Of a stretch of DNA of 20,076 nt, positions 1-5,801 are shown in pieces. Made by a program: the position numbers and the translations under genes. This DNA comes from a virus, in the IMG/VR virus record IMGVR_UViG_3300050015_000053, positions 1-20,076 of that record; one strand, given 5' to 3'. The first letter of the stretch is position 1, and each line of letters opens with the position of its first letter. Under the pieces are notes generated by a model, which saw only the letters and a program-made list of their open reading frames with translations, was not told the DNA's origin and ran no database searches.

Positions 1-18
1 GGAACTGGAGGAAACGAA

Positions 19-369
19 ATGACAAAGTATAAGGCGAAGGATAGTTACACCCCGCACGGCGGAGAGCATTTGATGACAACTAATGGCAGTGAAGGCTATG
101 AGAAACTTGGTGATAAAATCTGGCCTGCTCCAGCCACTACTCAACCGATGGATGAGATCGCCGAGCGTCAGATGGGACTGGATGCTTATATTCAGGCAAT
201 GAACCGCTACGTCGTAGAACAATTTCGCGTTCTATCTGCGGATCGCCAACGATGGTGGGGTTGGGCATTAAAGGCTTATGGACTGGACTCTACAAAGATT
301 TACCAATGGAATCCAGCGGACCACAGCATTGAGTTGGCGTCTGATACGAAGGAGGCCGCCCATGAGTGA
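19..369 (+). CDS. Hypothetical small protein, first gene of plus-strand operon
   Basis: I do not recognise this 116-residue protein. The ATG is chosen because a strong GGAGG lies seven bases upstream; a second in-frame ATG (residue 19) lacks such a site. The protein is polar. Its middle part (about residues 40-95) looks helical and is rich in Trp, Tyr and Gln, including a WWGWALKAYGLD stretch. No signal peptide, membrane segment or cysteine cluster is visible. It ends inside the start of the next gene (ATGAGTGA overlap), so the two are probably translationally coupled. The reading frame and its coupling are secure; the function is unknown. Confidence 0.75.
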   Translation: MTKYKAKDSYTPHGGEHLMTTNGSEGYEKLGDKIWPAPATTQPMDEIAERQMGLDAYIQAMNRYVVEQFRVLSADRQRWWGWALKAYGLDSTKIYQWNPADHSIELASDTKEAAHE

Positions 370-1018
370 GCCGTTGAAGCCATGCCCGTTACCGTGGTGC
401 AAAGCAACTTACAATCACCCTCAACGAGTTAAGACGAGGAAAGTTCTTTCTGGCGACACGCGATTCCGCGTTGAGTGTGTTTGTGGCGTCGTAGGGCCGT
501 TTGGCGATACAGAATCAGAAGCCGTTGTCGCATGGAACACCCGGCCTACCGACGCCCTGTGGGAGGGAATAGCAAACGCGGCAGAGCGCCAGCTTGTCGA
601 GGCGGAACGGCTTCAATCAGTTCACCTTGACGCTCTACGGGATGTGAGTGCAGCTTTAGGCAATCCCTTCAAAGGAGACCCCCAGCATTCGTGTTGTGAT
701 CTTGGACCGGAAGTAACAAAGCAGCTTGCCGAGGCGCGGAAGGCGGCTGAGTGGGCACTGATTGACGAGGAGCATCTGCCGAAGATGGGAAATGAGGTAT
801 GGCGTGATGAGGGTGAAGAATATGGAGGTGTCTCCGTTGAGGCCGTCGATGTAGACATGGCAAAGTGGCCCCTTGAAGATTGGCAAATCGAGCATTGGAC
901 TCACTACCGTTCCATCAATGCGCCACACACGGAGGATAAGGCTGAGAAGCTGGACAGGTTTGTAGACTTTATGCGTGAAGATCAAAAGGTTAAGCCGTAC
1001 CCACAGGAGCCTGCATGA
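362..1018 (+). CDS. Lar-like zinc-ribbon protein (restriction alleviation family N-terminus)
   Basis: This 218-residue protein begins LKPCPLPWCKA, followed by a VECVCGVVGPFGDTESEAV-type segment and an AWNTRP end. This is the layout of the Lar restriction alleviation family: a short Cys-pair zinc ribbon closed by a conserved W-N. The visible cysteines are C8, C13, C39 and C41. The spacings (x4 and x1) differ from the usual CxxC pairs, so metal binding is less certain. Family members are small phage proteins; the prototype Rac Lar modulates type I restriction. The remaining 150 residues are acidic, helical and unrecognised, so this is longer than typical Lar proteins. The start at 362 follows GGAGG and overlaps the previous stop; a longer upstream reading to 278 has no ribosome site. 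Family assignment is moderate; activity is inferred. Confidence 0.6.
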   Translation: MSEPLKPCPLPWCKATYNHPQRVKTRKVLSGDTRFRVECVCGVVGPFGDTESEAVVAWNTRPTDALWEGIANAAERQLVEAERLQSVHLDALRDVSAALGNPFKGDPQHSCCDLGPEVTKQLAEARKAAEWALIDEEHLPKMGNEVWRDEGEEYGGVSVEAVDVDMAKWPLEDWQIEHWTHYRSINAPHTEDKAEKLDRFVDFMREDQKVKPYPQEPA

Positions 1019-1425
1019 AGCCCCGCTTTGCCTTGCCAAAACCGAAAGATAAGCCGAAGAAAGCTCCGAAGGGATTCAAGACACTTCCAGATGGGCGGGA
1101 GATTTGCTGGGGTCAAGATCCACGCGAATACAGGCGGAGAACTAAAGAGGGCGGGGAGCGCCAAAGCTGGATATGCTGTCTCTACGGTTACGCCCCGATG
1201 TGTCCGGGGAAGATGGATTGGTATTATGGCGAAGGAATGTGGAAGGTTACGTTAGAGCATGAACATGGGCGAGGAATGAATGGAGGCCATCGAGATGATC
1301 GCATGGTAATAGACGGGAAATGGCACAACGGAGCCGCGCATCTAGTCTGTAATCAATGGAAAGGTTCAAGACGCATCGACTACAACACAGCAATTCAGGC
1401 AGGCGCGGAAGGAAGGAAACCATGA
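1015..1425 (+). CDS. HNH-like endonuclease
   Basis: This is a 136-residue basic protein. The C-terminal half carries an HNH-type beta-beta-alpha pattern: LEHEHGRG (H82, H84), then HNGAAHLVCNQWKGSR (H104, N105, H109, C112, N113, K116). An upstream WICCLYGYAPMC segment (C54, C55, C63) could supply a structural zinc site. Phage HNH proteins of this small size are nicking or cutting enzymes, some tied to packaging and some free-standing. The N-terminus is a Lys/Pro-rich tail. The ATG overlaps the previous stop (ATGA), with AGGAG just upstream. The lack of regular CxxC pairs makes the fold call less than certain. It sits next to a second nuclease-like gene at 1601-2056. Confidence 0.6.
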   Translation: MKPRFALPKPKDKPKKAPKGFKTLPDGREICWGQDPREYRRRTKEGGERQSWICCLYGYAPMCPGKMDWYYGEGMWKVTLEHEHGRGMNGGHRDDRMVIDGKWHNGAAHLVCNQWKGSRRIDYNTAIQAGAEGRKP

Positions 1426-1601
1426 GCCAACCAAAAGTTTTAATTCCTTTTACGAAGACGGAAATCGTCGATCTCATCGAATACGTTCTTGAGCGCGATA
1501 GAGGTGATGGAGCAGGTTGGTACTACGGCAACAAAGAACAATTCCAGAAAAGGCATGACTCCATCATCGACAAACTCAATGCCGCATTGGAGGATTTCTG
1601 A
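1422..1601 (+). CDS. Hypothetical 59-residue protein
   Basis: This is a short acidic, helix-rich protein with the pattern LIEYVLERDRGDGAGWYYGNKE and a C-terminal helix DSIIDKLNAAL. I recognise no family. The start at 1422 forms an ATGA overlap with the preceding gene and follows GGAAGGAAA; a longer in-frame reading from 1356 would overlap the upstream gene by 70 bases and has no ribosome site. The end overlaps the next start (TGATG), and the GGAGG for that gene lies inside this one. The tight coupling on both sides supports a real gene. Confidence 0.7.
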   Translation: MSQPKVLIPFTKTEIVDLIEYVLERDRGDGAGWYYGNKEQFQKRHDSIIDKLNAALEDF

Positions 1602-2056
1602 TGAGCCGAGAATTGAGAGACAGAACTGCATGGACCGAATGGGTGGAGAAGCGAGAAGGGATTCAGCCTGTCGCTCCGGTGCCGCATCCGCTCACCGCTC
1701 ATGGCCGGCCTCGCGTCGAGAAGAAAAACAAAACTGAAACGGCATACGAAGCGCATCTGAATCTTCGCAAGATTACCGGAGAGGTGATATGGTTTCAGTT
1801 CGAGGGCATCACGTTCAAGTTGGGTCCGGATTGCCGATACACTCCAGACTTTCCAATTATGCTGACTGACGGCACGCTGGAGATTCACGAAATCAAAGGC
1901 ACCGAGAAGCGTAAGAAGCAAAGCGGGGAAGGTTACAGCGTCCCAAGATTCGAGGATGATGCAAGAGCGAAAATTGCAGTTGCGGCCTCGATGTTCCCTT
2001 TCGTATTCAAAGTGGTTTTCAAGGTGGACGGCAACTGGGTGGAAAGAGTGGTCTAA
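1601..2056 (+). CDS. PD-(D/E)XK nuclease-like protein (DUF1064-like)
   Basis: This 151-residue protein contains the core of a restriction-like nuclease fold: KKNKTETAYE (candidate E46 or E50), then YTPDF (D83) and EIHEIKG (E97-x-K99). After these comes a helix and strand (DDARAKIAVAASMFPFVFKVV). The YTPDF followed by ExKG pattern is that of the phage DUF1064 family and its VRR-NUC or Holliday-resolvase-like relatives. The expected role is metal-dependent DNA cleavage in phage recombination or replication. Start context is TGATG with GGAGG upstream. The fold call is reasonably firm from the D...ExK spacing; the substrate cannot be judged. Confidence 0.7.
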   Translation: MSRELRDRTAWTEWVEKREGIQPVAPVPHPLTAHGRPRVEKKNKTETAYEAHLNLRKITGEVIWFQFEGITFKLGPDCRYTPDFPIMLTDGTLEIHEIKGTEKRKKQSGEGYSVPRFEDDARAKIAVAASMFPFVFKVVFKVDGNWVERVV

Positions 2057-2058
2057 CG

Positions 2059-2268
2059 GTGAGGGTACCTAAGACTCCAGAACTTCCCATCCCTCCGCCC
2101 GCCACGCCAGTATGCTGCTGCCGGGGAACCTTTCTAGTCAAGGGGCACCGTTATATCGGCACGGACACCGCCTGCCCGATACACGGCTTCGAAGCGTTTA
2201 CGAAGGCCAGAGCAGAGTACGAGACGCAGGAGCCGCGTGAAGTGAAGGTGTGGAAGGGGAGACGATGA
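2059..2268 (+). CDS. Hypothetical small Cys-containing protein (GTG start)
   Basis: This 69-residue protein starts at GTG, two bases after the preceding stop. It has a CCC cluster (VCCCRGTF, residues 18-25), a single His in VKGHRY and a CPIHG motif near residues 39-43. These could form a small zinc site, but no known family is recognised. The C-terminus is charged. It overlaps the next gene by ATGA, which supports its translation. No clear Shine-Dalgarno is seen for the GTG, so expression probably depends on coupling to the upstream gene. Confidence 0.6.
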   Translation: MRVPKTPELPIPPPATPVCCCRGTFLVKGHRYIGTDTACPIHGFEAFTKARAEYETQEPREVKVWKGRR

Positions 2269-2624
2269 GCAATATGAGTTTTACGCCAGGGCCATGGGAA
2301 TTTGATGTTGAGATTCATTGGGTAAATCAACCCGGAGAACAGGAAGTGCATGGCGCTTGGGATGTTTACCCGGTAGACGACTGTGACCACATCATCGCCA
2401 CAGTGAATCACGTCTATCCTGACCGTAACACGTGCCGCTACAACGCTCGCCTGATCGCCGCCGCGCCGGATATGTACGAGGCGCTGAAGGCAGTCCAGCC
2501 ATTCGCAAAACGCTTCGCAGAGCACTGTGAATCTAATTTCGGAATGGTTCCGGCTGATTTTGCAAATGCACTCTTGAACGCAGACGCCGCACTCGCCAAA
2601 GTGCAGGGGAAGGACAGACGATGA
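2265..2624 (+). CDS. Widespread small phage protein with NARLIAAAPDMYEAL motif
   Basis: This 119-residue protein shows the hallmark layout of a very common uncharacterised phage family. It has an N-terminal FTPGPWEF segment, a middle with HIIATVNHVYPDR, then NARLIAAAPDMYEALKAV, and a C-terminal helix ending in ALLNADAALAKVQGK. Members lie in early or accessory regions of many tailed phages and have no established function. The start at 2265 (ATGA overlap with the preceding gene, GGGGAGACG upstream) is preferred over an in-frame ATG at 2250 inside the previous gene. The family match comes from recall of the motif and is strong; function is unknown. Confidence 0.75.
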   Translation: MSNMSFTPGPWEFDVEIHWVNQPGEQEVHGAWDVYPVDDCDHIIATVNHVYPDRNTCRYNARLIAAAPDMYEALKAVQPFAKRFAEHCESNFGMVPADFANALLNADAALAKVQGKDRR

Positions 2625-2863
2625 CCATCCTACTGTACGCTCTGACGGCCCTGCTGCCCTTTGTGGCGATAGGTGCCGTCATTCAGGTCAAGCGTGAACG
2701 CTCCCACCTGTCCACGTCTGAGTGGCTCGAGGGGATGCGCAAGCTGGATACCGTAAAGCCCGTGGCAAGCCGGATCGAGGGCAAGGCCGGCGTGTGCTCT
2801 CCCTTGAAAAAGCTGAAAGCGAAACGGAAGTCGCTGTATGTTCTGAAGAGGAAAACAGGGTGA
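2621..2863 (+). CDS. Small membrane protein with basic tail
   Basis: This 80-residue protein has one N-terminal transmembrane helix (about residues 3-22, LLYALTALLPFVAIGAVIQV), then a strongly basic cytoplasmic-type tail rich in KRK. The hydrophobic segment lacks a signal-peptidase site, so a membrane anchor is more likely than export. It starts by ATGA overlap with the preceding gene, with GGGGAAGG upstream. No family is recognised. Together with the following gene it forms a pair of small membrane proteins at the end of the plus-strand operon. Confidence 0.6.
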   Translation: MTILLYALTALLPFVAIGAVIQVKRERSHLSTSEWLEGMRKLDTVKPVASRIEGKAGVCSPLKKLKAKRKSLYVLKRKTG

Positions 2864-2920
2864 GTCAAACAGACCATACCTCCTCCTGAAAAGGCGTACT
2901 ATCAAAGCGAGGTGTAACCC

Positions 2921-3073
2921 ATGCTCACAGTAATTCTGGTTGTGCTTGTCATTATGTGCTTTGGAGGCGGATTCGCCTTCCCGGACCCGCAGTATCGTTA
3001 CGGCGGGGGCGCACTCGGCCTGATTCTGCTGGTCCTACTGATTTGCCTGTTGCTAGGACTCATTCACAGCTAG
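2921..3073 (+). CDS. DUF3309-like 50-residue membrane peptide
   Basis: This short frame encodes two hydrophobic stretches (MLTVILVVLVIMCFGG and GLILLVLLICLLLGLIH) separated by a loop with FPDPQYRYGGGALG. The pattern of hydrophobic, aromatic/Gly/Pro loop, then GLILLVLL, matches the small DUF3309 family, widespread in bacteria and of unknown function. A GAGGTG site lies ten bases before the ATG. A 57-base gap separates it from the upstream gene. Its TAG stop shares CTAG with the stop of the convergent endolysin gene. The short length lowers certainty, but the ribosome site and family pattern support it. Confidence 0.65.
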   Translation: MLTVILVVLVIMCFGGGFAFPDPQYRYGGGALGLILLVLLICLLLGLIHS

Positions 3074-3498
3074 ACGGGCGTATTAAATAGCTCTACCTCG
3101 GCCTCTCGCCGCGCCGTCAGGCCGGGGCTTGTGACCCCGTTGACGTGGTTCCAGCGCGGTATCTGGACTGGTACCTGGCCCCATCCGTGGGCAAGCATCT
3201 TCTTGAGCGCACCACCGCCGAGGTTGTAGCAGAAATCTATTAAGCTATCGTATTGATTCTGATTGGCTTGTGGTGCAATCTCATTTACCGTTGGCTCATA
3301 CCGGGCCATCAAGTCAGCCTGTAGTAAGGCCGCCGCTTGCTCGACGGTGATTCCGTTGACGTAGACCCCGGAGACGATCTCATGCTGCGTCAGGTCATGG
3401 CCGTAGCCGATGGCCGGATGGCCATTGTCGTTATAGACAGACAGGCGCACCCCTTCGTTTTTCCGAATAAACAGGATTCCGTTCTGCGATGTGACCAT
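3070..3498 (-). CDS. Endolysin, GH24 lysozyme (muramidase)
   Basis: This 142-residue T4-type lysozyme would cleave the MurNAc-GlcNAc bond of peptidoglycan at the end of infection. It contains FIRKNEGVRLSVYNDNGHPAIGYGH, with catalytic Glu (E15) and Asp (D24). It continues through QNQYDSLIDFCYNLGGGALK and closes with RWNHVNG...GLTARREAEVELF, the usual GH24 order at the usual length. The third active-site position, normally Thr before IGYGH, is Ala here (A29). There is no signal peptide or SAR helix, so it should depend on a holin. The start is ATG at 3498 with GGAGG upstream; a longer reading to 3585 runs through a hairpin and has no ribosome site. Confidence 0.9.
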   Translation of the reverse strand: MVTSQNGILFIRKNEGVRLSVYNDNGHPAIGYGHDLTQHEIVSGVYVNGITVEQAAALLQADLMARYEPTVNEIAPQANQNQYDSLIDFCYNLGGGALKKMLAHGWGQVPVQIPRWNHVNGVTSPGLTARREAEVELFNTPV

Positions 3499-3522
3499 TG
3501 CGTCCTCCGTGTGCCTGAATTG

Positions 3523-3629
3523 GTGTGGGGCAGCAGAGCCGAACTCACTAAACGATCCGCCTCTGAGGAACTCTGCCCCACACATGCGCGGGCCACTTTC
3601 GCCTTAGGAGCGGAGCAGCTACCCGCGCA
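3523..3629. promoter_or_regulatory. Two tandem long-loop inverted repeats in the endolysin leader
   Basis: The 135-base gap between the endolysin start and the upstream gene contains two adjacent hairpin-forming repeats. GTGTGGGGCAG at 3523-3533 pairs perfectly with 3573-3583 (11 bp, 39-base loop). TGCGCGGG at 3585-3592 pairs with 3622-3629 (8 bp, 29-base loop). They are separated by a single base and would both lie in the endolysin mRNA leader. No U-tract follows, so a simple intrinsic terminator is unlikely. A leader control element, processing site or small RNA are possible readings. Confidence 0.45.
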
Positions 3630-3633
3630 ATCT

Positions 3634-4299
3634 CTACTTTGCCAGCATAGCAACTTGCCAGATTATCTGCCATCCTGCCTTGACGTCGCCCCAAAACGTG
3701 TGTTTCTTGGGCGCATCAATCATCTTCTCGAAGTGGTCTGATACCTTGGCCGCGCTGCCGGTTATCGCTTCCGTGTGCTGCAAAACCGCGTCCAAGTCAA
3801 GGGAAGTAGTTTGGAGCGACGTGTCGAGGTTCGCAATCGACTTCTGGACTTGCACCTCTGCCACTCTAGCCTGCTCTAGGACGGGCTGCACGGCTGCAAT
3901 GGTAGTTCCAGCCGTCCCGATGGTCGCCGTCGCTGCCGTGGCCGTACCGGTGAGCGCCGTGGCGGTCCCTGAGAGGCTGTCTGCCGTCCCTGATAGGTGA
4001 ATGGCAGAATCCCTGAATGTGTCCATCGCCGCGATCACGTGTGGCGCCGTCGCACGTTCCTGTAGCTGCGTGGTCACAATGGCGTCTCCTACCTTGGTTT
4101 CCACTTTTATTCCATTCGCCAGTAAACCGCATGGCCCCGGAGCGCAAGGCCGATTTACCGTGTCCAGCGCCAGATTGAGCTTGTCGAGCGACGTACCAAG
4201 TTTGCCAACCACCCCATAGGCCGCAAAACCCACCGCCCCCAAAGCCAGAGAGGCCGTGAGGGCGAGGATTGCAAGGGCGGTTTGGAGCAGCCGATTCAC
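3634..4299 (-). CDS. Membrane-anchored Ala/Thr-rich helical protein, function unknown
   Basis: This 221-residue protein starts at GTG, overlapping the preceding stop (GTGA). One N-terminal transmembrane helix (residues 5-30) is followed by LNLALDTVNRPCAPGPCGLLANG, with a CxxxxC pair. A long Ala/Thr/Gly region follows (about 100-145) with degenerate SGTATALTGTATAAT repeats, then a helical or coiled-coil part and a C-terminal aromatic helix (FWGDVKAGWQIIWQVAML). It resembles uncharacterised phage proteins with an N-terminal anchor, an RPC-PCG segment and long helices. The position beside the endolysin suggests a virion- or lysis-associated membrane role, perhaps spanin-like, but no sequence motif proves this. 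Confidence 0.6.
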   Translation of the reverse strand: MNRLLQTALAILALTASLALGAVGFAAYGVVGKLGTSLDKLNLALDTVNRPCAPGPCGLLANGIKVETKVGDAIVTTQLQERATAPHVIAAMDTFRDSAIHLSGTADSLSGTATALTGTATAATATIGTAGTTIAAVQPVLEQARVAEVQVQKSIANLDTSLQTTSLDLDAVLQHTEAITGSAAKVSDHFEKMIDAPKKHTFWGDVKAGWQIIWQVAMLAK

Positions 4300-4715
4300 G
4301 CAGCCGGTGCGCCCGTTAAGGCCGTGGTCAGGTTATTGAGGTTCGTGACCACTGTATTCACGGTAGCGACACTCGCCGGGTTGACAACGTGTCCAGCTGC
4401 AAGCAAGGCGCTCAGGTTGGTTACAACGCTGCCGGTGATGCTGGCCGCTGTCGGGACCGCGCCGTAGTCATAGATGAATCCCGAAGCCGCTACGATACCA
4501 GCCTGAGCATCGGCAACCACCTTGCCAACCAATGCTCCGGCAGGACCACCGGCCTCGACTGTGACGATGGTTTGCAGGGCAGGGCCGGCATACTTGAGAA
4601 TGGCCGCTGCCGTTACTGCCAAGGCAGGAGCGTCCTTGTGAAGTAAGGACAGAACGCCCTCAGCCCATAGGCCAAATGTCTTTGCCGCCGATACGATGTT
4701 GCTGAAAAAGCTCAT
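4296..4715 (-). CDS. Ala-rich hydrophobic helical protein, function unknown
   Basis: This 139-residue Ala/Val-rich protein has an amphipathic N-terminus (MSFFSNIVSAAKTFGLWAEGVLSLL). Several moderately hydrophobic helices follow (LAVTAAAILKYAGPALQTIV, GALVGKVVADAQAGIVAASGF), then repeats of VVTNL near the C-terminus. There are no cysteines or clear catalytic residues. The ATG has GGAGAG upstream, and its stop overlaps the GTG of the next gene, so the two are probably made together. Similar small hydrophobic proteins occur near lysis genes of other phages. A holin-like or membrane-associated role is possible but unproven. Confidence 0.6.
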   Translation of the reverse strand: MSFFSNIVSAAKTFGLWAEGVLSLLHKDAPALAVTAAAILKYAGPALQTIVTVEAGGPAGALVGKVVADAQAGIVAASGFIYDYGAVPTAASITGSVVTNLSALLAAGHVVNPASVATVNTVVTNLNNLTTALTGAPAA

Positions 4716-4750
4716 GTGTCTCTCTCCAATACTGCGGGTTGATGGTGCGG

Positions 4751-4876
4751 TTAATCATCACACTTCTGCCAGCCAAAATTGCGGCAGAATAGTTTTGAGG
4801 TTCGGTAAAGAACTCCGCAATCCTCACAGATTGAGAGCTTACCGCAAGATAGCCAACAGATGAATCTTTTCAGCAT
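4751..4876 (-). CDS. 41-residue Cys-rich peptide, possible zinc knuckle
   Basis: This small frame has an excellent ribosome site (GGAGGAAGCG immediately before ATG) and ends at TAA. The peptide holds six cysteines: C7 and C11 in FICWLSCG, C17 and C20 in SICEDCG, C31 in LFCRN, and C39 in QKCDD. The CxxC pair plus the two downstream cysteines could bind one zinc ion. The N-terminus is basic and aromatic (MLKRFICWL). I recognise no family. It lies between the hydrophobic protein gene at 4296 and the flanked PAPS-reductase-like gene. The ribosome site and regular Cys pattern are the main arguments for a real gene. Confidence 0.55.
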   Translation of the reverse strand: MLKRFICWLSCGKLSICEDCGVLYRTSKLFCRNFGWQKCDD

Positions 4877-4949
4877 CGCTTCCTCCTCTGCCGTGTTCAA
4901 TCCGTCTCCCCTACGGCAGCTTGGGGCACGGTATCAGGTACGTTTTATT

Positions 4950-4973
4950 AGGGAATTATCACTTTAACTCCCT
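4950..4973. repeat. Left 24-bp inverted repeat / dyad flanking the PAPS-reductase-like gene
   Basis: This segment is the reverse complement of 5734-5757 with one mismatch. Each copy is itself an imperfect dyad of the form AGGGAnTTA-n6-TAAnTCCCT, like a repressor operator or a short RNA hairpin. This copy includes the TAA stop of the gene at 4964-5722 and lies 74 bases before the start of the Cys-rich peptide gene. It is preceded by TTTATT (4944-4949). Confidence 0.8.
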
Positions 4974-5722
4974 TGGTTGATTTCCTGCTCGGCGAGCACA
5001 CAGAACATCGAGCACTCAATCTCTGGTTCGTCATGCCGCCCGGCGCCCTCGGGGATGTCCTTGACGCCATAGCGCTCGCCGGTCTTGCGGTTGCGAAAAA
5101 AGTAACTACCGGGACCAAGAATCTCCTGAATCGTGACCATGTTCTGAAACTGGGCCGGGAAGACTTTGCGCGTAAGGTTCCAATAACCCTCGCCGCCCTT
5201 GGGGCAGCCGATGCAGTTGTTGTTGTTGAAGCCGAGCCGGTACATCATCGGGAGTTCGATTCCGGCGCGCTCGATGATGGCCAGGCAGTCAGCTTTGGTC
5301 AGCCCCCGGTCGATCAGCGGGGCGATGACCTGCCGTCCGTTGTTGGCATCGACGAACCTATTGAACCGATCGTACTCCTCGGCGGTGTAGCCGAGCGCCA
5401 TGATGTCATCAGGCAGCGCGATAGCTTCGAGCACATCCCGCTTCAGAGTCTTAGAGCAGCGCGAACCGCCATGACTCACCAGGAACTTGGCTTGCTTCCA
5501 GACCTCGACCGCCGATGCGCCGAACTTCTCGTCTCTCAGCCGCATGATGGGGTGACCGAACCACTGCTCGCACTGATCCATGAAGCGCTGATTATCCTCA
5601 TGCTCCTCGACCAAGAAGGCGTTGACGATCAAAATTCGTTCGCCGGGGAAATCGGACAGCAGTAGCTTGGTCGCCACCGCTGAGGCGGCACCGCACGAAA
5701 AATTTGAAACAATCCGATGCAT
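4964..5722 (-). CDS. PAPS reductase-like PP-loop family protein
   Basis: This 252-residue protein belongs to the phosphoadenosine phosphosulfate reductase/adenine nucleotide alpha hydrolase fold. The N-terminal PP-loop is SNFSCGAAS (residues 6-14), a variant of the classical SGGxDS. SRCSKTLKRD (C89) matches the C-x3-LK element of PAPS reductases. NNNNCIGCPKGG (C170, C173) and ECSMFC (C237, C241) add cysteines that could hold an iron-sulfur cluster. Relatives include phage PAPS-reductase-like proteins, DndC and thiouridine synthases. The reaction here is unknown, with sulfur transfer or nucleotide activation plausible. It starts at ATG with AAAGG upstream, directly beside the right 24-bp dyad. 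Confidence 0.75.
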   Translation of the reverse strand: MHRIVSNFSCGAASAVATKLLLSDFPGERILIVNAFLVEEHEDNQRFMDQCEQWFGHPIMRLRDEKFGASAVEVWKQAKFLVSHGGSRCSKTLKRDVLEAIALPDDIMALGYTAEEYDRFNRFVDANNGRQVIAPLIDRGLTKADCLAIIERAGIELPMMYRLGFNNNNCIGCPKGGEGYWNLTRKVFPAQFQNMVTIQEILGPGSYFFRNRKTGERYGVKDIPEGAGRHDEPEIECSMFCVLAEQEINQGS

Positions 5723-5733
5723 TTCAACCTTTC

Positions 5734-5757
5734 AGGGAGTTAAAGGGATAATTCCCT
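5734..5757. repeat. Right 24-bp inverted repeat / dyad upstream of the PAPS-reductase-like gene
   Basis: This copy lies 12 bases before the ATG at 5722, on top of or just upstream of the ribosome site. It has the same dyad form, AGGGAnTTA-n6-TAAnTCCCT, as the copy at 4950-4973 but in opposite orientation. Its place suggests either an operator or leader hairpin controlling the gene, or the outer end of an inserted cassette. TTTATT follows directly at 5758-5763, and a small GGGTC-TG-GACCC inverted repeat lies at 5765-5776. Confidence 0.8.
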
Positions 5758-5801
5758 TTTATTAGGGTCTGGACCCTGCATTTGGCATCACCGCCCTTTC
5801 G

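Larger units (their letters stand above)
4950..5757 (-). mobile_element. Candidate single-gene cassette bounded by inverted repeats
   Basis: The 808 bp from 4950 to 5757 begin and end with 24-bp inverted repeats (23 of 24 identical). They hold exactly one gene, with its stop inside the left repeat and its ribosome site just inside the right one. The bases immediately outside are the same on both sides: TTTATT at 4944-4949 and 5758-5763, within the longer shared string TTTTATTAGGG (4943-4953 and 5757-5767). This is the geometry of terminal inverted repeats with a target duplication. No transposase is present, so it would be non-autonomous. The alternative is two regulatory dyads placed before two genes. 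Confidence 0.4.

Noticed and set aside
3585-3629. tRNA-like string (minus strand GCGCGGGTAGCTG ... CCCGCGCA, with a CTCCTAA loop)
   Set aside because: Only about 45 bases long, no T arm, and the anticodon stem does not pair properly; better treated as a plain hairpin.
4950-4973. Intrinsic terminator of the PAPS-reductase-like gene
   Set aside because: The RNA could pair over nine base pairs, but on the coding strand it is followed by AATAAAA rather than a U-tract, and the stop codon is inside the stem.
4973-5665. 230-residue plus-strand frame
   Set aside because: It is opposite to the well-supported PAPS-reductase-like gene and has no recognisable domain or start signal.
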